Origin: Chamaecrista fasciculata
Taxonomy: Eukaryota > Streptophyta > Magnoliopsida > Fabales > Fabaceae
Assembly (NCBI GenBank): GCA_003254925.1
Contig: QANZ01021509.1
Span: 54,290 to 118,289, forward strand
Reading direction: 5' to 3'
Length of the DNA: 64,000 bases
Of this stretch, positions 1 to 10,092 are shown one piece after another. The number at the start of each line of letters is the position of its first letter. Position 1 is the stretch's first letter. Both the position numbers and the translations under genes were made by a program. The notes below the pieces were generated by a model, which saw nothing but the letters and a program-made list of their open reading frames with translations, searched no databases and was not told where the DNA came from.

Positions 1-321
1 CGTACACAATTAATATCGTCCTTATCAACTCGATCTACCACCATTGAAATCATCCAAAACTAGCAACTCACCAACCTTTCAACTTTCACACCATATATAT
101 GATATATCCATCTTCACTTTTTCTATATATGTACAAAAGAATACGTTACAAATGTTATATATAACTATAACTTATACCTAGCTAGCTAGCTAGTAGTAAT
201 TAATCAGCCATGTCTTCTTCTTCTTCTTCAGAGGTGAAGCTACTTGGGGCATGGCATAGTCCATTTGTGATTAGGGCTCGCATTGCCCTTAATATAAAAT
301 CTGTGGATTATGAGTTTGTTG

Positions 322-1089
<768 letters not shown>

Positions 1090-1197
1090 TGATCGTGCCA
1101 TTGCACGTTTCTGGGCTGTCTATTTGGATGAAAAGGTATGAAAATTTCATGTTGTTTATCTTTGATAAAATGCATATATATATATATATATATATAT

Positions 1198-1439
1198 TTA
1201 GGGTTAAATTTTCATTTTGGTCATCAAATTATAAGGTGGATTTCATTTTGATTTTTAAAATTTCTCATTTTTGTTCAATTCTTAGTTAACAACATTATTC
1301 CATTTGATTATTTCTGCCATTACTTTTTTTTTTTTAATACTGAGATGGATGATTTCTTTCACATAAGTATCTAAATTAAATAAGTGATCGAGTTGAAAGA
1401 AAAAAAAAATCTTCTTTCTTAGTGATCAACTACGGATAA
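1198..1439. repeat. Partial arm related to the 1449-3153 TIR element
   Basis: The stretch repeats the order of motifs of the left arm of the element that follows (TTTTCATTTTGGTCATC, then GGATTTCATTTTGA, then a GAAAGAAAAAAA and AAATCTTC tract). I could not find a matching right arm, so it is scored as a truncated relative. An (AT)n microsatellite lies just before it at about 1173-1197. Confidence 0.4.
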
Positions 1440-1448
1440 AATGTTTAA

Positions 1449-3153
1449 GGTCAAAATCTCATTTTGGTCCTCCTAGTATAAACTAAATTTCATTTTGACC
1501 CTCAAACTTCTTTTGTTCTATTTCAGTCATCAAACTTTTTTATTTTTTCTATTGTTAGTCCCTAACATGATTCCATTTGGTTGCTACCATTGCATGTCTT
1601 TGTCTTTAATAATTGAAATGAACGATTTTTCTCTTTTATGTGTTTATACATATAAGTGAATTCACAAATAAAGAGAAATAAAAATCTTTATTCTTAATTG
1701 GCCAAAGTCCTATTTTGGTCCCTCTGTTATGCCCATTGTTTCAAATAGGTCCCTCAGTTATTTTTCGTTCCATATTGGTCCCTCAGTTATTCAAAATTTG
1801 TCAAAGTTGGTCCCTCTAATGTTTTCCATCCATTTTTCCGTTAAAAAAGAGGAAAAATAAGTTTTTATCCCCCCAAAATTTTATTTTCTTATATTAAGGT
1901 CTTTTTCTTTTTATAATAGGATCAAAACATAAGAAAAAGAAATAAGTGAAAATTTTAACTGAATTTTCCCAAACTCTCAACCCTCTCTCTCTCTCTCCTC
2001 AACAATGTTTCTCTGATTCTGAAATCTCACGCTGCGAAATAGATCTGAAGAAATGATAAGTGGATCGAAAGAAAATGAAAGAGAATGGGTATCGATTGAA
2101 GCAGATGGTGGATCTGTTAAATTTTGTGACATTGCTTTTCAATCAAAGCTTTCTTTCTTGAGCTTGTTGTTAAATTCAAAGACTCAGTGAAACATCCAAC
2201 ACCCTAACAACTAATCTCTGCTGTCAAAGACATAAAAGTTCATCAGTAATGCAAGATTTAAAACAATAATTTTTTATTGTTAACTTCCTTACAAAACAAC
2301 TTTTGAAAGTTTTAATTTTTTTGGCAGTATGATACTTTATGGAATCTGTCCAGACTATTAAACGGCATAGTTCACAGTTTCAAACTCACTCCTCACTCTT
2401 CCCCTCTCTCTCTTCTTCTTCGTCTTCTTCTTTTCTCCAATCTCTGCACTCGACTTCCCCTTCAATTCCTTCGCCAGTGTGGTCAATGGCACCAATCTCA
2501 CTCTCATCAACACGCACGAATCAACCACTCCGTCATTCTCTCTCATTTTCTTTGGATCTACTTATCATTTCGTGGGTGAGATTTCAGAATCAGATAAACA
2601 TTGCTGAGGAGAGAGAGAGAGGGTTGAGTTTTTGGGCAAATTCAGTTAAAATCTTAATTTATTTCTTTTTATTACGTTTTGGTCCTATTATAAAAAAAAT
2701 GACCTTAATATAAGAAAATAAAACTTTTGGGGGATGCAAGTTTATTTTTCCCTTTTTTTAACAGGAAAATGGATGGAAAACGTTAGAGGGACTAACTGTG
2801 TCAAGTTTTGGAAAACTGAGGGACCAATATGGAACAAAAAATAACTGAGGGACCAATTTGGAACATTGAGCATAACTGAGGGACCAAAATAGAACTTTGG
2901 CCTTCTTAATTAGTCTAAGTTAGAGTTCAATTTTTCTTTGCAAGAAAAAAAGATTTTTCTCCAATTCAGCTGCCACCTCACTTATTTATATGCGTATTAG
3001 AGAAAAATGGTTTAGGTCAAGTCTCAAAGTTAAAGATAATGGCGTAGAAACAATACAAAATCATATTTTGAATTAACAGCAAAACAAATGAGAAGTTCGA
3101 AGACCAAAACAGAATTCACCCAGTAGTTCAAGAACCAAAATGAGATTTTGACC
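1449..3153. mobile_element. Mutator-type TIR element (outer of a nested pair)
   Basis: It begins GGTCAAAATCTCATTTTGG and ends with the reverse complement CCAAAATGAGATTTTGACC. An exact 9-bp duplication AATGTTTAA flanks it (1440-1448, 3154-3162). Without the inner insertion it would be about 0.5 kb. It carries no transposase. It lies in the intron of GST pseudogene 1. Confidence 0.85.
1700..2902. mobile_element. Mutator-type TIR element nested inside the 1449-3153 element
   Basis: The ends are GGCCAAAGTCCTATTTTGG and the inverse CCAAAATAGAACTTTGGCC, with an exact 9-bp duplication TTCTTAATT (1691-1699, 2903-2911). The inverted arms are long, roughly 300 bp each, and contain three spaced GGTCCCTCAGTTAT modules (left) mirrored as ATAACTGAGGGACC (right). 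Open frames in the core are low-complexity Ser/Leu tracts and are not genes. A fragment of the same family is at 25012-25098. Confidence 0.9.
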
Positions 3154-3188
3154 AATGTTTAATTAAAAGAAACATATTTAAATTTCAA

Positions 3189-3260
3189 GGTAAATTACAT
3201 TTTGTACCTTGTGGTTGTTTGGTCATATTTCAAGGTAAATTACTAAAGTGTAATTTACCC
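3189..3260. repeat. Short MITE remnant
   Basis: It starts GGTAAATTACATTTTGTACC and ends AAGTGTAATTTACCC, matching the ends of the larger 61792-62268 element. The flanking 9-mers agree at only about six positions, so this is an old or internally deleted copy. It lies about 80 bp upstream of exon 2 of GST pseudogene 1. Confidence 0.5.
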
Positions 3261-4139
3261 TAAATTCTATCACCCAAAAAAAAAAACAGATTTAAATTCT
3301 CACAGGTTAGTCAAATGGGTTCTTGATTTTGATTTCTCTGTAGTGGTGACCTGCAATGAAATCCGTTTTGGTAGCAGCGAGTGAGGAAGAAAGGAAGCCT
3401 TCGATTCTGCAAGTGGAAGAAGGATTAGGGTTAATGGAAGATGCATACAAGAGCATAAGTAAAGGTAAGCCCTTCTTTGGGAGTGATAGTATTGGCTATC
3501 TTGATATTGCTTTCGGCTGCTTCTTGGGGTGGATTAAGGTCATGGAGATATTTTATGGGCTGAAATGGTTGTGCCATGAAAAAACACCTGGGCTGGCTCA
3601 ATGGGCCCAAAGATTCTATGAAGATCATGCTGTTAGAGATGTCTTGCCAAAAACTGAGAAGCTCATTGAGTTTGGTAAGTTCAAAAGGGCCAGCATAATG
3701 GCCACAAAATCTGCTAGAGTTGAAACTAATTAATAATGCTGGTTTGATTTGTCATTTCATCAAGGTTAGAATAAGCATGGTTTTGGGCTTGTTTTGATGT
3801 ATTCTTAAAAAAAAAAGTGTGATGTATTCTTGTCTGGGAATAAAATCTAGTTTAGTGTTTTGTGTTTTGGCAAGCTGTATTGGATTAATATAGCAAGCAC
3901 CATCAATGAAGTAGTGGTTGAAAAATCATATGTATTTTTTGTGCCTATTTCTGCCAAGATAAGTTATAACACCATGCTTTGTGTTGTGTTCCATTGCAAG
4001 ATGAAAATATTCTACACTATGCACCTGAGACTCGCACAATAATTTTGGTTTATGCTGCTAGGTTGTAATTTAAGCATATTTCTAAGGATTTGTTTGGGAG
4101 TTTGAAGAAAGATAGTTCTTAGAAAATGAAAGGAAGGTA

Positions 4140-4420
4140 GAAAGACTAATTAAATGTGACTGCTAATTTAATTTTTATGTTAAATGAATTCATTTCCAAT
4201 CGTCTCGTCCAAATAATAAAACAACAAGATGGAGGCGGCGATAAGACAGCTAAGCATGAAAACTTCTAAACTTTATATAATGCAATAAACAGAAGGACAC
4301 ATTAAACTATATTTAATACAATAAACTTTATTTAATCTTTTTACCCTTGCTAATACGATAAACAGAACACAACAAGCAAGGGTGGTGGAGCCGGGTAAGT
4401 ATTAAACAATGAACAATATA
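4140..4420. repeat. Duplicated GST upstream block, copy A
   Basis: This block (starting TAATTAAATGTGACTGCTAA and running through AAGACAGCTAAGCATGAAAA to AACACAACAAGCAAGGGTGG) recurs nearly unchanged at 11745-11990. It lies upstream of the intact GST at 5186 and its sister pseudogene at 12332, so the promoter region was duplicated together with the gene. From the end of GST pseudogene 1 (3733) to 4140 I see only 3' flanking DNA. Confidence 0.8.
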
Positions 4421-4718
4421 ATGGTGACATAATGCATGGGATTTGGCCAAAACAAACGGAAGACAGTAAAAGGGAATGTCTCAAACTCTTAATTTCATCT
4501 TCAGTATTAGATACGATGTAGCATAATTTTTATAAATTTTCTTGAAAGGAAATATTCATTACCTTTTAATACTTTAGTTGAAGACATTTACAATTTTTTT
4601 TTTCATTTTCTTTTTAAAAAACTCAGCAGCCACAATGAAAATGACATGAATATATATAATAGAGTAGGAGTCCAGTGAATTGAACACACTGACTGAATGA
4701 TTATTTATTTGTAAATTA

Positions 4719-5088
4719 GGTAAAAGTTTAAATTGATTTATGTCTTTTGTTCAATTTTCAATTTAGTCGTGTATTTTTTTTTTTTGCATTTTTAGTCTTA
4801 TATTTTTGTAAAAGGTCTCAATTTGGTCCTATATTGTTTTGTCAGGTTTGAGAATTAGTCTCTTATCTTTACAAAAGATTTCACTGTTAGTTCCACCTAA
4901 TCCAAATATATAAGACTAATTTTGCACCTGATTCAAAGATATGAAACCAATTTTATAACAAAAAAAATGTTTGAAACCGAATTGGGACTTGACCTAAAGA
5001 TATAAGACCAAATCTGCAACAAAAAAAAAAGATACGTGATCAAATTGAGAATTGATCAAAATATACCAAATCAAATTTACACTTTGGC
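4719..5088. mobile_element. TIR MITE directly upstream of the intact GST at 5186
   Basis: The arms are imperfect inverted repeats (left GGTAAAAGTTTAAATTGATT; right ends AATCAAATTTACACTTTGGC). The flanking 9-mers TGTAAATTA and TATAAATTA differ at one base, as for a Mutator-type TSD. Its right end abuts the putative TATA element of the GST gene. The same right-end sequence survives upstream of GST pseudogene 4 (about 12210-12225), so the insertion predates that duplication. Confidence 0.7.
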
Positions 5089-5103
5089 TTATAAATTATA
5101 AGC
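5089..5103 (+). promoter_or_regulatory. Putative TATA region of the GST gene at 5186
   Basis: TATAAATTATAAG lies about 90 bp upstream of the ATG and is conserved at 12226-12240 before GST pseudogene 4. In the other sub-family the equivalent is TTTATTTATAAGC near 9468 and 26268. Assignment rests on position and sequence only. Confidence 0.5.
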
Positions 5104-5185
5104 AAAGTGTGTGAGTGTTATGATCAGTGTGTCCTTGTGTTCTTCAACTAACAATTGCTTCTGTGTAAGAGAGATAACAATAATA

Positions 5186-8098
5186 ATGGCGAAGAGTGAG
5201 GTGAAGCTTTTGGGTGGATGGGCTAGCCCATATGCGATGAGGGCCAAGATAGCCTTGAACATAAAATCCATTGAATATGAATACATTGAAGAGACCATGA
5301 ATCCTAAAAGTGATCTTCTTCTTCAATCCAATCCTGTCTATGGAAAAATCCCAGTTTTCATTCACAATGATAAACCCATCTGTGAATCTCTCGCCATTGT
5401 TGAATACATCGATGAAACTTGGTCCTCTTTTCCCTCCATCCTCCCCTCCAATTCTTATGATCGAGCAATCGCTAGATTCTGGGCAACATACATCGATAAT
5501 AAGGTAATTTCAAAAAGGGTAAAACACCATTTTTTGGAACCAAAACTTTACACCAATGTTAACTCCGTCCCGTATCTTTTTTTAATATATGTAGTTAATT
5601 TTGTGCTTAATGTTTTGCATTTTAGTCAATTTTATCCTTTACTAATTTCTTTCATTAAATTAATGACATCATACATTAGATGTCATTAGCTACATAGATT
5701 TTGTTATTAATTTTTAGCTAAAGTAAGAGGACCAAAATATGAATCATTAGGGACGAAATTGACCACAAAATAGGTTGGAGACAAAATTGACAGTTAGTGT
5801 AAAGTTTGGAGATTAAAAGGGTGTTTTTGCCTTCTGAAAAGTAATAGAGAAAAATTATTTTTTTAATCCAAAAATTTATCTTAAAATTATAATTTTGCCC
5901 TTATATATTAGAAATACATTTTAATTCATGATATATTTTCCATATAGAACGACTAAAATTGTTCTTGTTCTGACAACAAGGCACTAGAATAAGAGGAGAA
6001 AAATATAATGATATACAAAAATATACATTTTTATAAAGTAAACTATCAATTTTTTAGTCCTTAGATTATAAAGATGTTATTTTAGTTCTTGAGCTTTTTT
6101 TTTTTGGTAGAATAGTTCTTGAGCTTTTGAATAATCAAATTAATCTCCAAAAGTTTATATGACTTATTACAATTTAGCTTATCTGAATACTGAGTTAGAC
6201 AATGATTGATATAATTTTCATAGAAAGATTAACTTACAATGAGTAATAAAATTTTTAGAACTAAATCAAACATTTAAAAAAGTTTGAGATAAAAATGACA
6301 ACGCTTATATAATTTAAGGACTAAAATGTTATTATTCAAGAAGAATTACTAATTTTTAATTATGTTTCCTAGGGTGTTCAAAAGTCGTTTTGAATCAGTT
6401 TGGATAATTTTTTTCAACCGAACCGAACAGATTGGATGACAACCAAAGTCATCCAATCAATCCAGTCATTTTGAGTCATCCAAACCAATCCAAACCGACT
6501 TCAATCGGTTTGGATTGGATCGGTTAATCGGTACCTGTATAAAAAATCTGAAAACTTCATAAAAACTCAAAAAAATTCAGAATCAATGCATATTAATCCC
6601 TAATTTTATAACAAAATCAATATACTACCTAAAATGTCATTGTCTCAGCCAGCAAACTTTTTTGTTTGATAAAAAAGTGCTAGATTCATCACTAAAACAA
6701 GTCAAATTACATAATTACATAACAAAACAAGTCAAATTACATAATAATCAGATTCATTACAGTGCAGAAAACATAAAATTTGGCAGCAAATGAACAGCAC
6801 CAAGAACAACAACAACATCAAGTAAGAACAGCAAGATTAGCACCAAGAACAACAAGAATAACAGTAAAAAAAACACAAAAACAGCGCCGAGCACGACGAA
6901 CAAGCACGGTGACGAGCAACAGCAGCGACGAGAACGAAGCAACACAACGAACAACAACAGCGACAACGAGCAGTGAGACCGGCGACGAGCAGAACCGCAA
7001 GCAACAGCGGCGACAAATAGCGGAGACGAGGAGAACGACTGGCGACGACGACGACGACTGAGTGAATGAGGGACGAATTTGTTGAATGTTGAGGATGGAG
7101 AGAGGCGCTAGGGTTTTCGCTGGTTGGAGAAGGAATAGAGGATGGAGAAATGAGTCAATGACCGTGCGGCTAGGTTTCATTTTTTGAAGATGTGGTATGA
7201 GTCATTAAAGGGGTAGATGTAATCTTTGGTTCGGTTGGTTCGGTCGGTTTTGCATGTTAAAAAAAACCGAACCGAACCAATCGGTTTTTATAAATTCAAT
7301 CCACTACAACCGATTATATAATCGGTTTTAGTCGGTTTTGGTTGGATCTGTTTGAATTGGATTGGTTTGGATCTGAACACCCCTGAACACCCCTAATGTT
7401 TCCCAACTAGTAGCATGTGTTTATGTTCACCACATATACTTTTCTCTTTATCTATTTATACCTCATTGTCACACTTTCACATATATATATTCTTATCTCT
7501 TAGCTATCGTACCATTTAGGAAACGTTGAGTTTTGACACAATCGTATAATTTACGAGACAAATTAGAAATTACATTCAAAATTTGATCTCAAAAGATGAA
7601 TATAATATCATCCTGATTTTACTTTCTTGTCTCACTGTTGTTTGTTGCCCTAATTTTTGTTTTTGTTTTTATGCATATATATATATGGTTCAGTGGTTTC
7701 CATCAATGAAATGCATTATGGCTGTGGAAGATAATGAGGAAGCAAGAAAGCCATTCCTCGAGACACTAGAAGAAGTGGTTATAAGGATGGAGGATGCGTT
7801 TGGGAAATTCAGCAAAGGAAAACCATTTTTTGGTGGAGAAAGGATTGGATTTATAGACATTGCTTTTGGGAGCAATTTGGGTTGGCTTAGTGTGATAGAG
7901 AAGGTGTACAAACGAAAAGTTCTTGATGAATCAAAAGCTCCTTTTCTAGTGAAATGGGCTGAGAGATTTTCTGATGATGTTGCTGTTAAAGGACTCATAC
8001 CCGAAACTGATAAACTCATAGAATTTTCCAAGTCCCTTCAAATCAAATGGAGGGCTGCTATGTCTCAAGTTGAATTTGTGGCTCGTAACTTGGTGTAA
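5186..8098 (+). CDS. GSTU: Tau-class glutathione S-transferase (intact), GSTU17/18-like
   Basis: Two exons, 5186-5503 and 7694-8098, join in phase 0 (AAG|GT ... CAG|TGG) to give about 240 residues, close to the usual 220-235. The N-terminal thioredoxin-like half starts [19 protein letters not shown]. Ser14 is the expected catalytic residue, Lys54-Ile-Pro-Val57 and Glu67-Ser68 are the glutathione-site motifs, and IVEYIDETW follows. The C-terminal helical half starts WFPSMKCIM and has [24 protein letters not shown] and ETDKLIEF. The WF start of exon 2 is the pattern of Arabidopsis GSTU17/18. The enzyme should conjugate glutathione to electrophiles in the cytosol. The tail after about residue 220 is longer than in the sister gene at 26351. 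The 2.2-kb intron holds an hAT element and a MITE, yet no coding lesion is seen. Confidence 0.92.
5518..5831. mobile_element. TIR MITE in the intron of the intact GST (GTCCCCAAACTTTACACC family)
   Basis: Left end GGTAAAACACC, right end GGGTGTTTTTGCC. The arms carry AAACTTTACACCAATG and the inverse GTGTAAAGTTTGGAG. The flanking 9-mers agree only in part, so the copy is old. It belongs with the elements at 14343-14869 and about 26740-27042. Confidence 0.65.
6370..7395. mobile_element. hAT-type non-autonomous element (1.03 kb) in the GST intron
   Basis: An exact 8-bp TSD ATGTTTCC (6362-6369, 7396-7403) bounds the ends TAGGGTGTTCA and TGAACACCCCTA. Subterminal regions repeat AACCGAACC, AATCGGTTT and GGTTTGGATTGG in both orientations. 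The middle (6780-7180) is a purine-rich CAA/CGA/GAC tract that is open in two frames but is low complexity. No transposase is present. The ends match the TAGGGGTGTNCA family also seen at 11034. Confidence 0.9.
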
Positions 8099-8411
8099 GA
8101 GTGATCATTTGTTGTATGATTAATAATTGTTTGTAAAAACATCGTCTTCTTATTACTCAGGCATGGATTGGTGTGATTATCTATTTTTGTATCTTTGTTA
8201 TGTTCAAAGTGTTATCTTTTACATGTATCAGTTTGATTGTTGTAATTTTTGAGTATTTGAATACCCTGAAGGAGAGTGCACACTGTTTTATAGAGTAAAT
8301 GTGAGATTAATCTTCTCATGACCTCATAATCTCATAGTTTTTTTTTTCAGTTCACATACCAAAAGTCTCCATATTTCTTAATGGAAAGAGGCAGAAAAAC
8401 ACTTAAAAATA

Positions 8412-8905
8412 ATTAGAGTAAAATAACACTTTAGTCTTTGAAATATCACCAAATTGATAACTCAGACTTTAAAAGATTGAATTATACAATTTAGTCCTTG
8501 AAAGATTAAAACATTATACTCTTTAGCTCTTGAAAAATTAAAAGGGTATATTATTTAGCCCTTGAAAATGACTAATAAATATATTATTTTGATCTTTCAA
8601 GGATTAAACTATATATTTCAATCTTTCAGATATCAAATTATCTTCTCTGTAAACTTTCATGAACCAAATTATTAGTTTAGTGAAAAAACTAGAGTAAACT
8701 AATAATTTGGTTTATGAAAGATTACCAAACTGACAACTCAGTCCATAAAAGATTGAAATGCTCAGCTTAGTTTCTGAAAGATTAAAACGGCATACTATAT
8801 AATCCATTTTATGGAGTAAATAGTATACTGTTTTAATATTTTAGGGACTAAAAGGGATTAAAACAGCTCAGTAATCTTTAAGGGATTAAATTGTAAGTTT
8901 ACTTA
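8412..8905. repeat. One or two degenerate TIR MITEs (GAGTAAACT family)
   Basis: The stretch has repeated TTTAGTCCTTGAAAGATTAAAA modules, and their inverses such as GGGATTAAA, around GAGTAAA and TTTACTTAA ends near 8415, 8693 and 8900. It resembles the cleaner element at 48253-48519. The borders cannot be fixed by eye, and two copies may be fused head to tail. Confidence 0.5.
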
Positions 8906-8951
8906 AAAAAAACAACTGCTACACAAAGTTACAAACAAAAAGACCACAAAC

Positions 8952-9154
8952 AATTGACAAAGGTTGGCCCACTTTGTAAGGAGTTGACTTATAACCCACA
9001 AGGTTGTGAGTTCGATTCCCACTGCCAATGTGAGGACCTTGTTGGTAGGCGATCTGTAAGTACCTCTGTAAGCGCTCATAGAACCCGAAGACCTTCCCTG
9101 ACCTTGGTGAGCCTCCGAGGCCCAACTCACCTAAACTTTTCTTCCACAAAAAAA
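8952..9154 (+). mobile_element. tRNA-derived SINE, copy 1 of an adjacent pair
   Basis: The head has an A-box-like GGTTGGCCCACTTTGTAAGG and a B-box-like GAGTTCGATTCCC. The body runs to CTCACCTAAACTTTTCTTCC and an A-rich tail. AGACCACAAAC occurs just before (8941-8951) and just after (9155-9165), as expected for a target duplication. Minus-strand relatives are at 62275-62440 and, head only, about 42240-42315. Confidence 0.8.
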
Positions 9155-9165
9155 AGACCACAAAC

Positions 9166-9313
9166 GATCGCTTAGCAAGGTCGAGGGTTCGAATCCCATC
9201 TTGTGTATGCAACAATCAATTGACCAACGGTAAACCCTTAAATGGAGCACCGATCTGCAGAAGATTAGTCATTGGCTTGTCTGCTTGGGGATTCCTTGTG
9301 AAACAAAAAAAAG
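9166..9313 (+). mobile_element. Second SINE-like insertion, sharing the target repeat
   Basis: A perfect B box GGTTCGAATCC at about 9188 is followed by a short body and an A-rich tail (AAACAAAAAAAAG). The A box is missing or truncated. A third AGACCACAAAC lies immediately after it (9314-9324), so two retroposons are separated by three copies of one 11-bp target. Confidence 0.7.
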
Positions 9314-9319
9314 AGACCA

Positions 9320-9556
9320 CAAACGAAGGCTCATTATCATTTTAAAGACGGCAAGCCGAAATACTCATCCATTAAAATAAACTTCTCCCCTCGTTAATTG
9401 GTGTCTTCATTAGACAAATCCATTGGTATTGCATAGCACCTAAAGAGCAAGCTCATTCAGTGGTTTGTTTATTTATAAGCAATTTTGGTGATGGCTGTGT
9501 AGTTTGCGTTGGTCAACTAATTATTGCTTGTGTGTGTGAGTGAGTGAGTGGTAATC
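9320..9556 (+). promoter_or_regulatory. GST promoter block repeated in the array
   Basis: The block runs from AAGGCTCATTATCATTT through GTTAATTGGTGTCTTCATTA and AGCAAGCTCA to the TATA-like TTTATTTATAAGC near 9468. It is nearly identical to 26125-26350 and similar to 37960-38189, upstream of sister GSTs, with a partial copy at 34015-34110. It is therefore the co-duplicated upstream region. No specific stress element could be assigned. Confidence 0.7.
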
Positions 9557-9809
9557 ATGGCAAAGAGTGACTTGAAACTTCTGGGTCAATGGTCGAGCCC
9601 TTATGCGATGAGAGCTAGGATAGCCCTTAATATCAAATCCCTTGAATTCGAATACCTCCATGAAACTTTCAAGCCCAAGAGCGATCTTCTTCTTCAATCC
9701 AATCCCGTCTACAGCAAAATTCCAGTTCTCATTCACGACGATAAACCTATCTGCGAATCACTCACCATTGTCAAATACATCAATGAAACTTGGACCTCTA
9801 ATCCCTCCA

Positions 9810-9843
<34 letters not shown>

Positions 9844-9874
9844 NCCCCCATGCTTACGATCGAGCAATCGCTAG
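9557..9874 (+). pseudogene. Tau-class GST pseudogene 3 (exon 1 only)
   Basis: It starts MAKSDLKLLGQWSSPYAMRA and keeps SKIPVLIHDDKPICES and IVKYINETW, so the thioredoxin half was once functional. A poly-C run with an N (9810-9849) replaces the SILPSDAY region. After DRAIAR the sequence leaves the family pattern at about 9874, losing FWAAYIDDK and the splice donor. Intron-like sequence (GCCTTTTGGATTT, as at 26718) continues to about 9960. A LINE then interrupts, and no exon 2 follows before the next GST promoter block. It is closest to the intact gene at 26351. Confidence 0.88.
9810..9849. other. Poly-C run with N: likely sequencing or assembly artefact
   Basis: About 38 consecutive C bases are broken by one N, exactly where the sister gene reads an ordinary TCCTTCCCTCCGATG. 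Such a pure C tract is not expected here and probably marks a misread or gap-fill. Confidence 0.75.
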
Positions 9875-10092
9875 GGAATTGGGATAGCCTTTTGGATTTC
9901 TAATTTGTTATTTTGTTTTACCAATTTTTATGTTTACATTTAGCTAGTTCCTACTATGAAACACGTCAAATTCTTAAAATTATGCGACATTTATTTTTGT
10001 TTTTGTTAAACTGAAGTAAAGTACGTTACAAGAATAATACAAAGACATAAAATAAAGACAACAGAACACATATATAATTAGATAGACTTTTA

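Noticed and set aside
6780-7180. Open frames of about 93 and 120 codons on opposite strands
   Set aside because: They are Gln/Arg/Thr or Ser/Val low-complexity translations of a purine-rich repeat in the core of an hAT element. There is no domain, no splice context and no start context.
8990-9200. tRNA genes suggested by GTTCGATTCC and GGTTCGAATCC
   Set aside because: No cloverleaf or acceptor stem pairs around the B boxes, and A-tails and target duplications are present. They are SINE heads.
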